A stretch of DNA of 64,000 nt. Source: Prevotella sp. (lineage in GTDB: Bacteria > Bacteroidota > Bacteroidia > Bacteroidales > Bacteroidaceae). The DNA is taken from contig JAFTFO010000033.1 of the NCBI GenBank assembly GCA_017449495.1, positions 44,154-108,153 of the forward strand, read 5' to 3'. Position numbers and translations under genes: made by a program. Of the stretch, positions 50,233-58,387 are shown one piece after another. The number at the start of each line of letters is the position of its first letter. Within the stretch, counting starts at the first letter, position 1. The notes beneath the pieces are model-generated. The model ran no database searches. It had not been told where the DNA came from and saw only the letters and a list, made by a program, of their open reading frames with translations.

Positions 50233-51717
50233 ATGAATATGAACGAGAAAACGATAAAGGAAGCACTGCTGAAAGGCGAGCGTGTAACGCTGGAATGCAA
50301 GAAAGCAAAATCTGAGGTTCCCAAAGAACTTTGGAATACGTACTCTGCCTTTGCGAATACTATCGGCGGCTTAATATTGCTTGGCATAGAGGAGCATCGG
50401 AAGGAAACTGACCCTGCCAAACGCTTTGAGATAATAGGTGTTGACAATCATCAGAAGATTCTGACGGACTTCTGGAACACCATCAACAGCGACAAGGTGA
50501 ATGAAAACATTCTTGTTGAGAAGGATGTTGAAGTAATTGATCTGGATGGAAAGAAGATAATATGTATCCATGTGCCTATGGCAGATTTCCGCATGAAGCC
50601 AATCTACCTGAACGGCAACGTTTATAAGGGAACGTATAGGCGTAACCATGAAGGTGATTACCATTGCACAGAGCGGCAGGTGAGAGCCATGATACGTGAC
50701 TCTTTTGAGGATGGCAATGATGGCATCCTGATTGAGCATTACAACATGGATGATATTGACCTCGACACGCTGCATCGTTATCGTACATTGTTCCGGGTAT
50801 GGAACAATGACCATGTATGGAACGAAGTAGATGACAAAACGTTCCTCAGGAATCTCGGAGGCTATATCGTCAATAGAGAAGAAGGGAAAGAGGGTTTGTC
50901 GATGGCTGGCTTGATGATGTTTGGAAAGGGGTTGCCTATACGGGAACGCTTCGATAATTTCCGCATGGACTACCTTAACTTCTGCAACCTTATTGGTGAG
51001 GAGCGCTATAGCGACCGCCTGACTTATGATGGGCGTTGGGAAAACAACTTGTATCAGTTCTTCAGCATCGTATTGCCAAAGATGACTTTCGACTTGCCGA
51101 GGCCGTTCCGTATGGAAGGCTTGCAGCGAGTAGATGACACACCTCAACACAAAGCTGTACGCGAAGCCTTTACCAACTCCATAATTCATGCAGACCTGAT
51201 GATGGATGCTGGTATTTTACGAATTGAGAAGCATGATGACCGTCTCTGCTTCCGTAATCCAGGATTGTTGAGATTGCCTATAGAGCTGATCTACGAAGGT
51301 GGCAACTCCAAGGCCCGTAACCCTCGCATCCAGAATATGCTTCGCATGGTAGGCTTTGGTGAGAACATTGGCTCTGGTTTCCCCAAGATCATTGCTGCTT
51401 GGAAAGAGACTGGTTGGGGCGAGCCTGAGTTGAAAAACAAGATAGAGGTAGACGAGGTGGAATTGGTTCTGCCAGTATCAGCTGTAACAACAAATGTCGT
51501 AAAAGATGTCGTAAAAGAACTAACTGATAGACAGCGAGTTATACTTGGACTAATAAAAGAGAATCCTTCGTTGAGCGCCAGTGAAATGTCACAAAAGACA
51601 GGCATGGTGATACGAACTATTCAAAGAGACTTGGCATCACTACACGAAAAAGGCATCCTCACTCGTGAAGGTGGCCGTAAAGAAGGTAAATGGGTAATAC
51701 TTAATATTTCGAAATAA
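50233..51717 (+). CDS. ATP-binding DNA-binding regulator (AlbA_2/Schlafen-like plus HATPase plus wHTH)
   Basis: A 494-residue protein. The N-terminal AlbA_2/Schlafen domain (VTLECKKAKSEVPKELWNTY, FANTIGGLILLGIEE) is followed by a HATPase_c_4 region (HKAVREAFTNSIIHADL, NIGSGFPKI) and a C-terminal winged HTH (SLSASEMSQKTGMVIRTIQR). It has its own promoter (TAACTTTG at 50215-50222). Such proteins are common in mobile elements and defence islands; it may be a separate cargo gene or the regulator of the upstream operon. Confidence 0.85.
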   Translation: MNMNEKTIKEALLKGERVTLECKKAKSEVPKELWNTYSAFANTIGGLILLGIEEHRKETDPAKRFEIIGVDNHQKILTDFWNTINSDKVNENILVEKDVEVIDLDGKKIICIHVPMADFRMKPIYLNGNVYKGTYRRNHEGDYHCTERQVRAMIRDSFEDGNDGILIEHYNMDDIDLDTLHRYRTLFRVWNNDHVWNEVDDKTFLRNLGGYIVNREEGKEGLSMAGLMMFGKGLPIRERFDNFRMDYLNFCNLIGEERYSDRLTYDGRWENNLYQFFSIVLPKMTFDLPRPFRMEGLQRVDDTPQHKAVREAFTNSIIHADLMMDAGILRIEKHDDRLCFRNPGLLRLPIELIYEGGNSKARNPRIQNMLRMVGFGENIGSGFPKIIAAWKETGWGEPELKNKIEVDEVELVLPVSAVTTNVVKDVVKELTDRQRVILGLIKENPSLSASEMSQKTGMVIRTIQRDLASLHEKGILTREGGRKEGKWVILNISK

Positions 51718-51721
51718 TTGA

Positions 51722-52069
51722 TTAACTTTCTTTGTAAAGCAAAGCGAAAGGATACGGGTAGGCGCGACAGCGGGAATCCTTAGGGTCGAGCGGCATATAA
51801 AATATGACGACACGCTCAATGAGTTCGTTGTGACGGTGGAGCGTAAAAATGTCGAAGTTAGTGATAGAGATAATGATAGAGTTGATGATAGAGATGACAG
51901 AGATAAGGCGTTGAACGACAATAATTTAAGAAATTCAACTAACTCAAAAACAGACAGAGAAGACAGAGATCCAGACAGAGATAAAAATGTCGAAGTTGAT
52001 GTTGAATTAACTATTCCCGACAAGCCTAATAGCAAGAATCAGAAATATCGGAAAGTAAGAAAGGAGTGA
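51722..52069 (+). CDS. Open frame encoding a D/R-rich protein tail, possibly a gene remnant
   Basis: The frame is open from 51722, right after a TGA, to 52069; its only usable internal start is GTG at 51830. The start KQSERIRVGATAGILRVERH and DDTLNEFVV look like a real domain fragment. The tail, with DRDNDRVDDRDDRDK and DREDRDPDRDK, is extremely charged. No ATG or ribosome binding site is evident. It is best seen as the C-terminal remnant of a lost gene at the right end of element 1. Confidence 0.4.
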   Translation, partial: LTFFVKQSERIRVGATAGILRVERHIKYDDTLNEFVVTVERKNVEVSDRDNDRVDDRDDRDKALNDNNLRNSTNSKTDREDRDPDRDKNVEVDVELTIPDKPNSKNQKYRKVRKE

Positions 52070-52124
52070 TGGTTGACGGGTTGACACCTATATGACAATA
52101 TCAACTTGTCAACGTTGAATAATA

Positions 52125-52173
52125 TTCTTTTCCCTTAAGGTTCCTCATGGGCTTTAAGGGAAAAGAAGTTTTT
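52125..52173 (+). terminator. Strong terminator at the right end of element 1
   Basis: A perfect 14-bp stem, TTCTTTTCCCTTAA (52125-52138) with TTAAGGGAAAAGAA (52154-52167), 15-base loop, followed by GTTTTT. The rest of 52070-52510 holds arm repeats, the second core with its hairpin, and the int promoter region; no gene is seen. Confidence 0.85.
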
Positions 52174-52221
52174 ATGAGGAAATGCGCCAGTAGCACCGCT
52201 GAAATTGAGTGATAGGCGTAG

Positions 52222-52243
52222 CAGTATCAAATCAGTATCAAAT
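52222..52243. repeat. Arm-type repeat, right end of element 1
   Basis: CAGTATCAAATCAGTATCAA at 52222-52241 is identical to 40285-40304 at the left end and lies about 60 bases inside the right core. Confidence 0.75.
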
Positions 52244-52301
52244 ATGCAATAATTAAAAAGAAAAAGCCCCGTAAATCATTGATTTACAGGACTTTCTTGA
52301 A

Positions 52302-52320
52302 GGGTGCCCGGACGGACTCG
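52302..52320. other. Attachment core between elements 1 and 2
   Basis: Identical to 40148-40166. The adjoining hairpin (52262-52295, AAAGCCCCGTAAATC against GATTTACAGGACTTT) has the same design as the one at 40106-40144 but a different sequence, so the copies are not a recent simple duplication. Confidence 0.75.
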
Positions 52321-52437
52321 ATAAAGTTTTGTTAGTTTTCAGAAGATTTCAAATATTTTCAAAGTAATTGGTAATGAATAGGTTACATAAAGTTTTAAAG
52401 AGTTAAATAATTAAAATTATAGCATTGTTTTTCAAAA

Positions 52438-52459
52438 TGTGCCTACAATGTGCCTACAA
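52438..52459. repeat. Arm-type 11-bp tandem repeat, left end of element 2
   Basis: TGTGCCTACAA twice in tandem (52438-52448, 52449-52459), at the place equivalent to TCAGTATCAAA in element 1, just upstream of int. The different sequence implies a different arm specificity. Confidence 0.7.
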
Positions 52460-52510
52460 CTTTCAAAATAATTTTGTATATTTGTCGGCGAATTCAAAAA
52501 TAGATGAGTT

Positions 52511-54016
52511 ATGGCAGCGTTTTTTCTTCGAACTAAAAGGACTGAAGGTATAGCGAACCTCTATACCAGAGTCAAGAAGCGTAATCCATACATCAAATGG
52601 GAATACGTAAATACTGGCATTGGAGTTGACATCGAGACATGGCAAAAAGCCAACAGGTCAATTATCACATGGAATAAATTCATAGGAGGGGAAGGCAAGG
52701 AATTAAATGTAAAACTTGACAGGGTTTCTCAGACCATAGATATGCTTTTCGCAGAGAATAAACTTCAGTCAAATTCTGATAAAACAATTCTTGAGAATGC
52801 TTTGGCTCTGATAGCGAACAATGAGGCCATAAAAGCCAAGGAAGAAATCAAAGAACGTCAAAAAAAGGAGCAAGAACGTGCAAAAGCCGAAAATCTACGC
52901 AAACAGAAACAGATAGTTCATTTCTATGAATGCTTTGTAAATGGCATAGTAGAAGGATCTATTCGTTACGGAAAGGGCAGTGAGTACACAAAGAGTTCCA
53001 TTCAGATATGGAAAACATTTGGTCGCTACCTGAAAGAGTTTTGCCCAGAAGACAAAACTTTTGATGACGTGACAAGACTATTTGCTGATAATTTCCGACA
53101 GTTCCTCGAAAAAAAACAATTTATGGAGATGACCATCAACAAATATGTGACTTGTTTCCGCAAATTATGTAATCTTGCTGCAGAGGAAGGTATCAACAAT
53201 AATGCCGTGAGTCTTAAAGTATGGAAAGAGCGTACTGTGAAAGGTTCAGAGGCAAAGGCAGAAGTGTACTTGACAGAACATGAAATAGATTCGCTCTATG
53301 CGATGAGACTATCTGGTATAGAAGAGGCAGTAAGGGACGTATTCTTTCTTGGAATTTGCAGCGGTCAACGTGTCTCAGACTATGCTTCCCTTAATCGGAG
53401 CAATTTCAAAATAACAGACAGGGGAACCAATATCATTAGTTTATATCAGGTTAAGACAGGGACTTATGTGGAGATTCCAATTGTGGACGAACGTGCTTTT
53501 GAAATTTGCGAAAAGTATAACTACAAGTTCCCTGACGTGAACAAGCGAGACATTAACCGTTATATTAAAGTTATCCTTAAGCACCTCAGTGATTCTGTAC
53601 CTTCATTAAAGCAAGATTTCCCAACAACTCTGACAGCCATCGAACGCAGGAAAGAAGAACGCTATCTATCATACCAAAGAAGGATAGAGAGTGGGGAGAA
53701 GTTGATAGGCGAGGATCGTCATTATTATGTTAAGTTAAAACGTATCGCTGAAGAGCAACAAGGAAGTCCTATATTTAGGCGTGATGAGAATGGTAGAGTA
53801 GTCATGGCCAAGTATGAGTTGATAGGTACACATACAGCTCGTCGTTCAGCCCTTACCAATCTTTACAAGACTGGGTTGTTTGATACCCGTGAAATGATGA
53901 GTATCAGCGGACACAAATCCGAGAGGGTCTTTGAGCATTATATTCGAATGACTGCTACTGAGCAAGCTGATAGGATAGCAGAGAAGTTGAGAAAGTTAAA
54001 GAGTGGTCAACTATAG
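52511..54016 (+). CDS. int: Tyrosine recombinase (integrase) of element 2
   Basis: A 501-residue recombinase related to the element 1 integrase. The N-terminus MAAFFLRTKRTEGIANLYTR is the arm-binding domain; the catalytic residues appear in GICSGQRVSDYASL, HTARRSALTNLYKTG and SGHKSERVFEHYIRM (Arg, His-Arg, His, Tyr). The related core domains fit the shared att core; the divergent N-terminal part fits the different arm repeats. Confidence 0.92.
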   Translation: MAAFFLRTKRTEGIANLYTRVKKRNPYIKWEYVNTGIGVDIETWQKANRSIITWNKFIGGEGKELNVKLDRVSQTIDMLFAENKLQSNSDKTILENALALIANNEAIKAKEEIKERQKKEQERAKAENLRKQKQIVHFYECFVNGIVEGSIRYGKGSEYTKSSIQIWKTFGRYLKEFCPEDKTFDDVTRLFADNFRQFLEKKQFMEMTINKYVTCFRKLCNLAAEEGINNNAVSLKVWKERTVKGSEAKAEVYLTEHEIDSLYAMRLSGIEEAVRDVFFLGICSGQRVSDYASLNRSNFKITDRGTNIISLYQVKTGTYVEIPIVDERAFEICEKYNYKFPDVNKRDINRYIKVILKHLSDSVPSLKQDFPTTLTAIERRKEERYLSYQRRIESGEKLIGEDRHYYVKLKRIAEEQQGSPIFRRDENGRVVMAKYELIGTHTARRSALTNLYKTGLFDTREMMSISGHKSERVFEHYIRMTATEQADRIAEKLRKLKSGQL

Positions 54017-54041
54017 TATATATTAATAATGTGTAAGAGTT

Positions 54042-55019
54042 ATGATAGACAATTCACAAACTAAAAACATCGAAGTAGCCATCGAGGCTTTTAGAACAAT
54101 AAAAAAAGCTGTTCAAGAATACGGTTTCTGCCCTCGTGAACTTAAGACAACGCCATTGGATGAAGAAGACATGGACAATCCTGCACTCAGGCAAAGGTTA
54201 AGAAACAATTTCGATGAATATGCAAATATTTATGTTGCCATATACAATCGAGTGTTACCTGCATTGATAGAGAGTATGAGAAATATTGAATCAGAATATA
54301 ACTATCTGACGATTAATTCTCGTAATCTAAAGAAAGCATTAGACCTTTTCACATCTAAAATTTCAGAAAGCCTCATTGATTTAGAGGGCATATCGAAGAA
54401 GTCGGGGTACATGAAGTTTTTTATTGTGCCACTTAGATCATACTCAATAATATCGAATGAAGAAGCTGACATGTATTTTCAGAAGCTAAATGATATAAGT
54501 TGGAATTATTGTCAAGCAGCAATACATATACGTGATGTCTTTAAAATTAAACAGCCTTGGAGCACTCCTGAATGGGAAAAGAATCGGGGATTACTTGAGA
54601 ACATGATTAATGACCAAGAAAGCAGGGTACAAGATGAGAGGTCTGAGAGTCTGTCTGCAAAACAACCAATTAATTTTCAAGTCATGCGCAGTTATTCACC
54701 AAAAACAGGAACATTTGTCCCATATTCAAAACTTTACACATATCTTATAGAGGCTGGCAAAATCAAAGACATCGATGAATCAACTTTCAAAGATTGTATC
54801 ACCCATGCTAACTTTGTTAGTATCTATTTCAAAGGGAATCATGTTAATATGTTGTATGTCATTGAACAATTAGGCAATCTTTTCTTTGGAAAAGAGTGGC
54901 GCAAGGCTGCGTGTGAGTCAATAGAAGTGGATAATAACCATGTAACTAAAAACAAACCTTCGCAGAAATTTATGGATGATATTATGGCAATTTTGAAAGG
55001 TAAAGAGACGCAAAATTGA
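54042..55019 (+). CDS. Hypothetical protein following the element 2 integrase
   Basis: A 325-residue, mostly helical protein of unknown function, 25 bases after int. It has long amphipathic stretches (IYNRVLPALIESMRNIESEY) and a C-terminal INFQVMRSYSPKTGTF segment. It resembles RteC-like element regulators in size and position but I cannot confirm the family. Confidence 0.7.
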   Translation: MIDNSQTKNIEVAIEAFRTIKKAVQEYGFCPRELKTTPLDEEDMDNPALRQRLRNNFDEYANIYVAIYNRVLPALIESMRNIESEYNYLTINSRNLKKALDLFTSKISESLIDLEGISKKSGYMKFFIVPLRSYSIISNEEADMYFQKLNDISWNYCQAAIHIRDVFKIKQPWSTPEWEKNRGLLENMINDQESRVQDERSESLSAKQPINFQVMRSYSPKTGTFVPYSKLYTYLIEAGKIKDIDESTFKDCITHANFVSIYFKGNHVNMLYVIEQLGNLFFGKEWRKAACESIEVDNNHVTKNKPSQKFMDDIMAILKGKETQN

Positions 55020-55044
55020 AAAATACCATAGGGAGTACATATGG

Positions 55045-55075
55045 AGTCCATACCCATTAAAGGTATGGACTTTTT
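55045..55075 (+). terminator. Rho-independent terminator after the integrase module of element 2
   Basis: AGTCCATACC (55045-55054) pairs perfectly with GGTATGGACT (55062-55071) around a 7-base loop, followed by TTTTG. Confidence 0.85.
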
Positions 55076-55205
55076 GTATATAATTGGAAACCAATAATAT
55101 AGATGTGCTTTTTGGTTAATAGTAATACCATATTTTTTCTTTGCCTATATCTCTAAAAAAACCGAAATTTGCAGAAAATTTTAATAAATAACATAAGAAG
55201 GGCAT

Positions 55206-55514
55206 ATGGATACGTCACTAATTTCATTTAATGTCGAAGGCATTCAGGAAGCCGTAAGACAAGCCATTCGTGAAGAAATTGGCAAACAGGTAAGGAGCGT
55301 GGTTCAGCAGGAGTCTGTTAAACCTGAATATTACGAGAGAAAACAGCTTTGTGAATTCGGGCATATTTCTTCAAGCACATTATGGAGAATGGAAAGAGAG
55401 GGAGTAATAAAGAAGGTAAAATTCGGAAGGCGTAACTTATATTTAAAGACCGAAGTCGATGAACTTCTGTCCTCTGGCAAACTGGCAAAATATTCAAGAA
55501 GCAAACATACATAA
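55206..55514 (+). CDS. xis: Excisionase-like HTH protein of element 2
   Basis: A 102-residue homologue of the element 1 protein: shared NVEGIQEA, YYER-QLC, HISSSTLWRMEREGVI, KFGRRNLYLK and SGKLAKYSR. A winged HTH of the MerR/excisionase class. It lies before parA and may regulate the following operon. Confidence 0.82.
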   Translation: MDTSLISFNVEGIQEAVRQAIREEIGKQVRSVVQQESVKPEYYERKQLCEFGHISSSTLWRMEREGVIKKVKFGRRNLYLKTEVDELLSSGKLAKYSRSKHT

Positions 55515-55623
55515 TCCTAAAATGTTTACCCATTGAGTATTCCCTTATAATACTTAAGGGACTCCAAATTATTATAAAATATCAATTAGCTAATTCAAAT
55601 AGATTATTTAAAATAGTGTAATT

Positions 55624-56250
55624 ATGGCAAAAGTAATTGTTATTTCAAATTCTAAGGGTGGCACAGGCAAGAGTACACTCTGTATGCAGTTTGCTAATTA
55701 TTTGGCATTTCAAGGCAAAAAAGTCGCTGTGCTCGATTGTGACGAAGGTCAGTCTGTCATGGAACTCCGTCAGATGGAACTCCGTCAGAGTCAGGATGCC
55801 ACTCTCCCATGGGAAGTTTACAATGCGACCTCTAACTCTCGTCTTTTTGTTGAGAGAGCAAGGGCTATGGGAGAAGTCTATATTCTTGTTGATTGTCCTG
55901 GATCTCTAAATCCCAACCTTCTGCCCTTCTTCCAGAACGCAGATGCGATTGTTATACCTTTCCGATATGACGATGTCGTTGTGCTACGCACAATGACTTT
56001 TGTAAAGGTTCTCAATGTTGCCCGTATTACTGCAAAGAAGTTATTCTTACCGAACAATATTGACATTCGCGTTAAGAATCCCAACGAAGAGTCAATACGG
56101 GAAATGTTCCGCAAGATCGGGGCTATTCTGCCTCGAATCAAGCAGGGCGTTGCCATACAGAGAGTGTCTACGCTGAGACCTATTGATACATATCAGCAGA
56201 AGGCTATCATGTACACCGTTGAGGAGATTCTAAAAGCAGTTAATCCTTAG
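55624..56250 (+). CDS. parA: ParA-family partition ATPase
   Basis: A 208-residue P-loop ATPase with the deviant Walker A motif SKGGTGKST (residues 9-17), VAVLDCDEGQSVMEL and VYILVDCPGSLNP. It probably stabilises the element or places its excised form. A short tandem duplication (MELRQ MELRQ, residues about 47-56) is visible. The following small gene is its likely partner. Confidence 0.88.
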   Translation: MAKVIVISNSKGGTGKSTLCMQFANYLAFQGKKVAVLDCDEGQSVMELRQMELRQSQDATLPWEVYNATSNSRLFVERARAMGEVYILVDCPGSLNPNLLPFFQNADAIVIPFRYDDVVVLRTMTFVKVLNVARITAKKLFLPNNIDIRVKNPNEESIREMFRKIGAILPRIKQGVAIQRVSTLRPIDTYQQKAIMYTVEEILKAVNP

Positions 56251-56332
56251 TTCTATGAGTGTTTCTGTGTAATTAGTGGCATAAACACTTTTAAATAATT
56301 CAACTAAAGTAGTTCAATTAGTTAATTGTAAT

Positions 56333-56656
56333 ATGGCAAAGAATGATAACAAGTCTGCATTGACAACAAGTACGTTTGGCGAAATAAATTCAGAAAAAGC
56401 GCCAGAGCAGATGGGGCTCGAATCCCTTGGGTTAAAGAATCGTCCCTTAAAGGGTGCAGCAGCTGGCTGCAAGCCTGGCTCTATCAGGCATACGTATGTC
56501 ATGCCATTGGAAATGATAAGCAAGCTGAAAGCTATTGCAGGTTATTTCGGGAAGCCAGAAGTAGGCATTGTGTTGGAGATTCTTGAAAAAGGTATTGCTG
56601 ATTACGAGACCCAATATGGTTCTTGTGTGTCAGACATAAATAGAGGTAATAGTTAA
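56333..56656 (+). CDS. Small ParA-partner protein
   Basis: A 107-residue protein. The N-terminal 45 residues are low-complexity; residues 55-95 (RHTYVMPLEMISKLKAIAGY) look like a ribbon-helix-helix DNA-binding domain. Position after ParA suggests a ParB-like centromere-binding partner (inference). Confidence 0.65.
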   Translation: MAKNDNKSALTTSTFGEINSEKAPEQMGLESLGLKNRPLKGAAAGCKPGSIRHTYVMPLEMISKLKAIAGYFGKPEVGIVLEILEKGIADYETQYGSCVSDINRGNS

Positions 56657-56706
56657 TTTAGTAACAATAGTTATATTAGTTCAATTAGTTAATTTAAGAA
56701 ATAGAC

Positions 56707-57819
56707 ATGAGCAAACAAGTTAAAATCAAAGTAGATGCTGCAGCGTTTGAATATAGCAGCAAGAAATGGGCCGCAATCACAGGTATTGACCCTTCCAAGG
56801 TAACTCTCAGGCTTTCTAAAGGTGAAGGATTACCAAGCAGAGAAGATGCTGCAATAGTGGCTCAGTTAGACCAATTATTAATCGCTATTGAGAATTTCAA
56901 GCCGATGACACTCATGGGTGGCAAAGATGGGGCATACTATCATACACAGATTGCGATGTGGCATAAACATCTGTTATCTCTAAAGAAGAAATTGAAGAAA
57001 CAATCTAAGCCACAATATCTGGTTGATGTAGTGAACGGTATTTTAAAGGAGTCCAAGTCAAAACTTCGTTGCTCTCTTCTCATCTTAACCAAGTGCTTAC
57101 ACATCTTAGGCGAACAGAATCTTTCTCCAGAAACTATCGTTTCAACCATCATGGGCAATGAAAGTACAGACTGGGAGAAGTTGCCTGTTCCGCTCAATTT
57201 GGTAAAGAAAACATTAATGATCCATTGTCCTAAGACTTCCGATCAACAAGCCTCAGAACAAGATGTTGATGAGAGGAGTGCTCGTAAGCGTCTCACTCTT
57301 ACCGAACAAGTTATGATGATGTACATGTTTCCCTATTCTTGTCAGACCAAGGTTGACAATACTGAACTGGGCAACAAAATAAAGAACGACTTGCATGTTA
57401 TAGAAGAATACGTCAAGTGGGCCAGAGAATCAGCGATATTCCATCTCAATGATGTCTATAAGGCTCAGTTCAACTCATTCCGTTACAGATTACAGACATT
57501 GCCTCAGAAGAATGGTGATAAGAATACAGAAGAAACGCATTGTACAACAACTGAGATAAAGCAGAACAACACTCCGTTCGAAGTCGCTCTTGAGAAGCGT
57601 AAAAGGATGGAGGTCTTAACTGAGGACGATCAGCTTGCAATGCTAAAAGAGCGCCAATGTCCAAGATGTGGTCATACGATAGAACAGGCAGCGAATTTGA
57701 AGGGGGTAGCATACCTACGTTGTAATACCTGTAAATACTATGCAGGAATTGAGAATGGACAACCCTATGTGAACAGAGAGCACCTCGACGGAGTAACACC
57801 GATACGCCATGACAGTTAG
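56707..57819 (+). CDS. Element protein with C-terminal zinc ribbon
   Basis: A 370-residue protein of unknown function. It ends with a zinc-ribbon-like QCPRCGHTIEQAANL ... LRCNTCKYYAG. The middle is helical. It lies between the ParA module and the oriT-like site, which suggests a replication or transfer role. No family was recognised. Confidence 0.7.
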   Translation: MSKQVKIKVDAAAFEYSSKKWAAITGIDPSKVTLRLSKGEGLPSREDAAIVAQLDQLLIAIENFKPMTLMGGKDGAYYHTQIAMWHKHLLSLKKKLKKQSKPQYLVDVVNGILKESKSKLRCSLLILTKCLHILGEQNLSPETIVSTIMGNESTDWEKLPVPLNLVKKTLMIHCPKTSDQQASEQDVDERSARKRLTLTEQVMMMYMFPYSCQTKVDNTELGNKIKNDLHVIEEYVKWARESAIFHLNDVYKAQFNSFRYRLQTLPQKNGDKNTEETHCTTTEIKQNNTPFEVALEKRKRMEVLTEDDQLAMLKERQCPRCGHTIEQAANLKGVAYLRCNTCKYYAGIENGQPYVNREHLDGVTPIRHDS

Positions 57820-57861
57820 GCCGAAACGCGATGGGCAGCAATCTACACACCCGTGGGTAAT

Positions 57862-57920
57862 CAAGACTTGTTTTCAGGGCCCGAAAACGTCTTGCAAAAT
57901 TCACCTTTAAAGGTAAATTT
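57862..57920. other. Candidate oriT of element 2
   Basis: Two inverted repeats precede mobC. CAAGACTTGTTTTC (57862-57875) pairs with GAAAACGTCTTG (57883-57894) across AGGGCCC with a two-base bulge; AAATTCACCTTTAAAGGTAAATTT-type palindrome spans 57897-57920 with 11 of 12 pairs matching. The layout (IR beside a nic-like region, upstream of mobC and relaxase) is that of an oriT. Confidence 0.65.
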
Positions 57921-57984
57921 CGGATCAGAGTACTCGCAAGCTCGCACCTCTTTTCATAGTAGAAAAAACTAAAGTGAAATAATT

Positions 57985-58386
57985 ATGGTAGACAAAAGTA
58001 AATCTGGATATATCAAGAAAAGTCGTGGAAGAAAAAAGTCTTCTGACGGCTTTAAGGAGAATGTGCGCAAGGCACACAAAATCTACTTCAAGGATGATGA
58101 ATGGAAAACCATAACAAGCAAGGCAAATGCACTTGACATGGAACGTTCAGTTTATGTCCGCGAAGTTTCTCTCGGTTATAAGCCCGTCACACCTGACAGA
58201 GAATTCCGTCGTGAGTTGATGGCAGTGCGTGATGACTTGAAGAAGTTTTTTGCTTTCATCTCTGCACAACGTTGGACGCAGGATGAACGCATGAAAAAAC
58301 TGTGGGATATTGGCTTCCTTAAAACATGGTCTAAAGGCATCATGAAGGAGCTTGATTTTTTAAATAAATGGATAAGGAGATTCTAA
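57985..58386 (+). CDS. mobC: MobC-like mobilization accessory protein
   Basis: A 133-residue basic protein with an N-terminal KSGYIKKSRGRKKSSDGFKE stretch, then a ribbon-helix-helix-like region (HKIYFKDDEWKTITSKANAL) and an SVYVREVSLGYKP segment typical of relaxosome accessory proteins. It ends one base before the relaxase ATG, so the two are coupled. Confidence 0.78.
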   Translation: MVDKSKSGYIKKSRGRKKSSDGFKENVRKAHKIYFKDDEWKTITSKANALDMERSVYVREVSLGYKPVTPDREFRRELMAVRDDLKKFFAFISAQRWTQDERMKKLWDIGFLKTWSKGIMKELDFLNKWIRRF

Positions 58387-58387
58387 T

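Larger units (their letters stand above)
40148..52320 (+). mobile_element. Integrative mobilizable element 1 with defence-like cargo
   Basis: Bounded by two identical 19-bp cores, with the 20-bp sequence CAGTATCAAATCAGTATCAA just inside each end (40285-40304 and 52222-52241). It contains integrase, a hypothetical gene, an excisionase-like gene, a RecA-fold ATPase, a 16-bp repeat array, an oriT-like site, MobC and about 7 kb of cargo. There is no relaxase, so transfer would need help in trans. It resembles element 2 in gene order. Confidence 0.8.
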
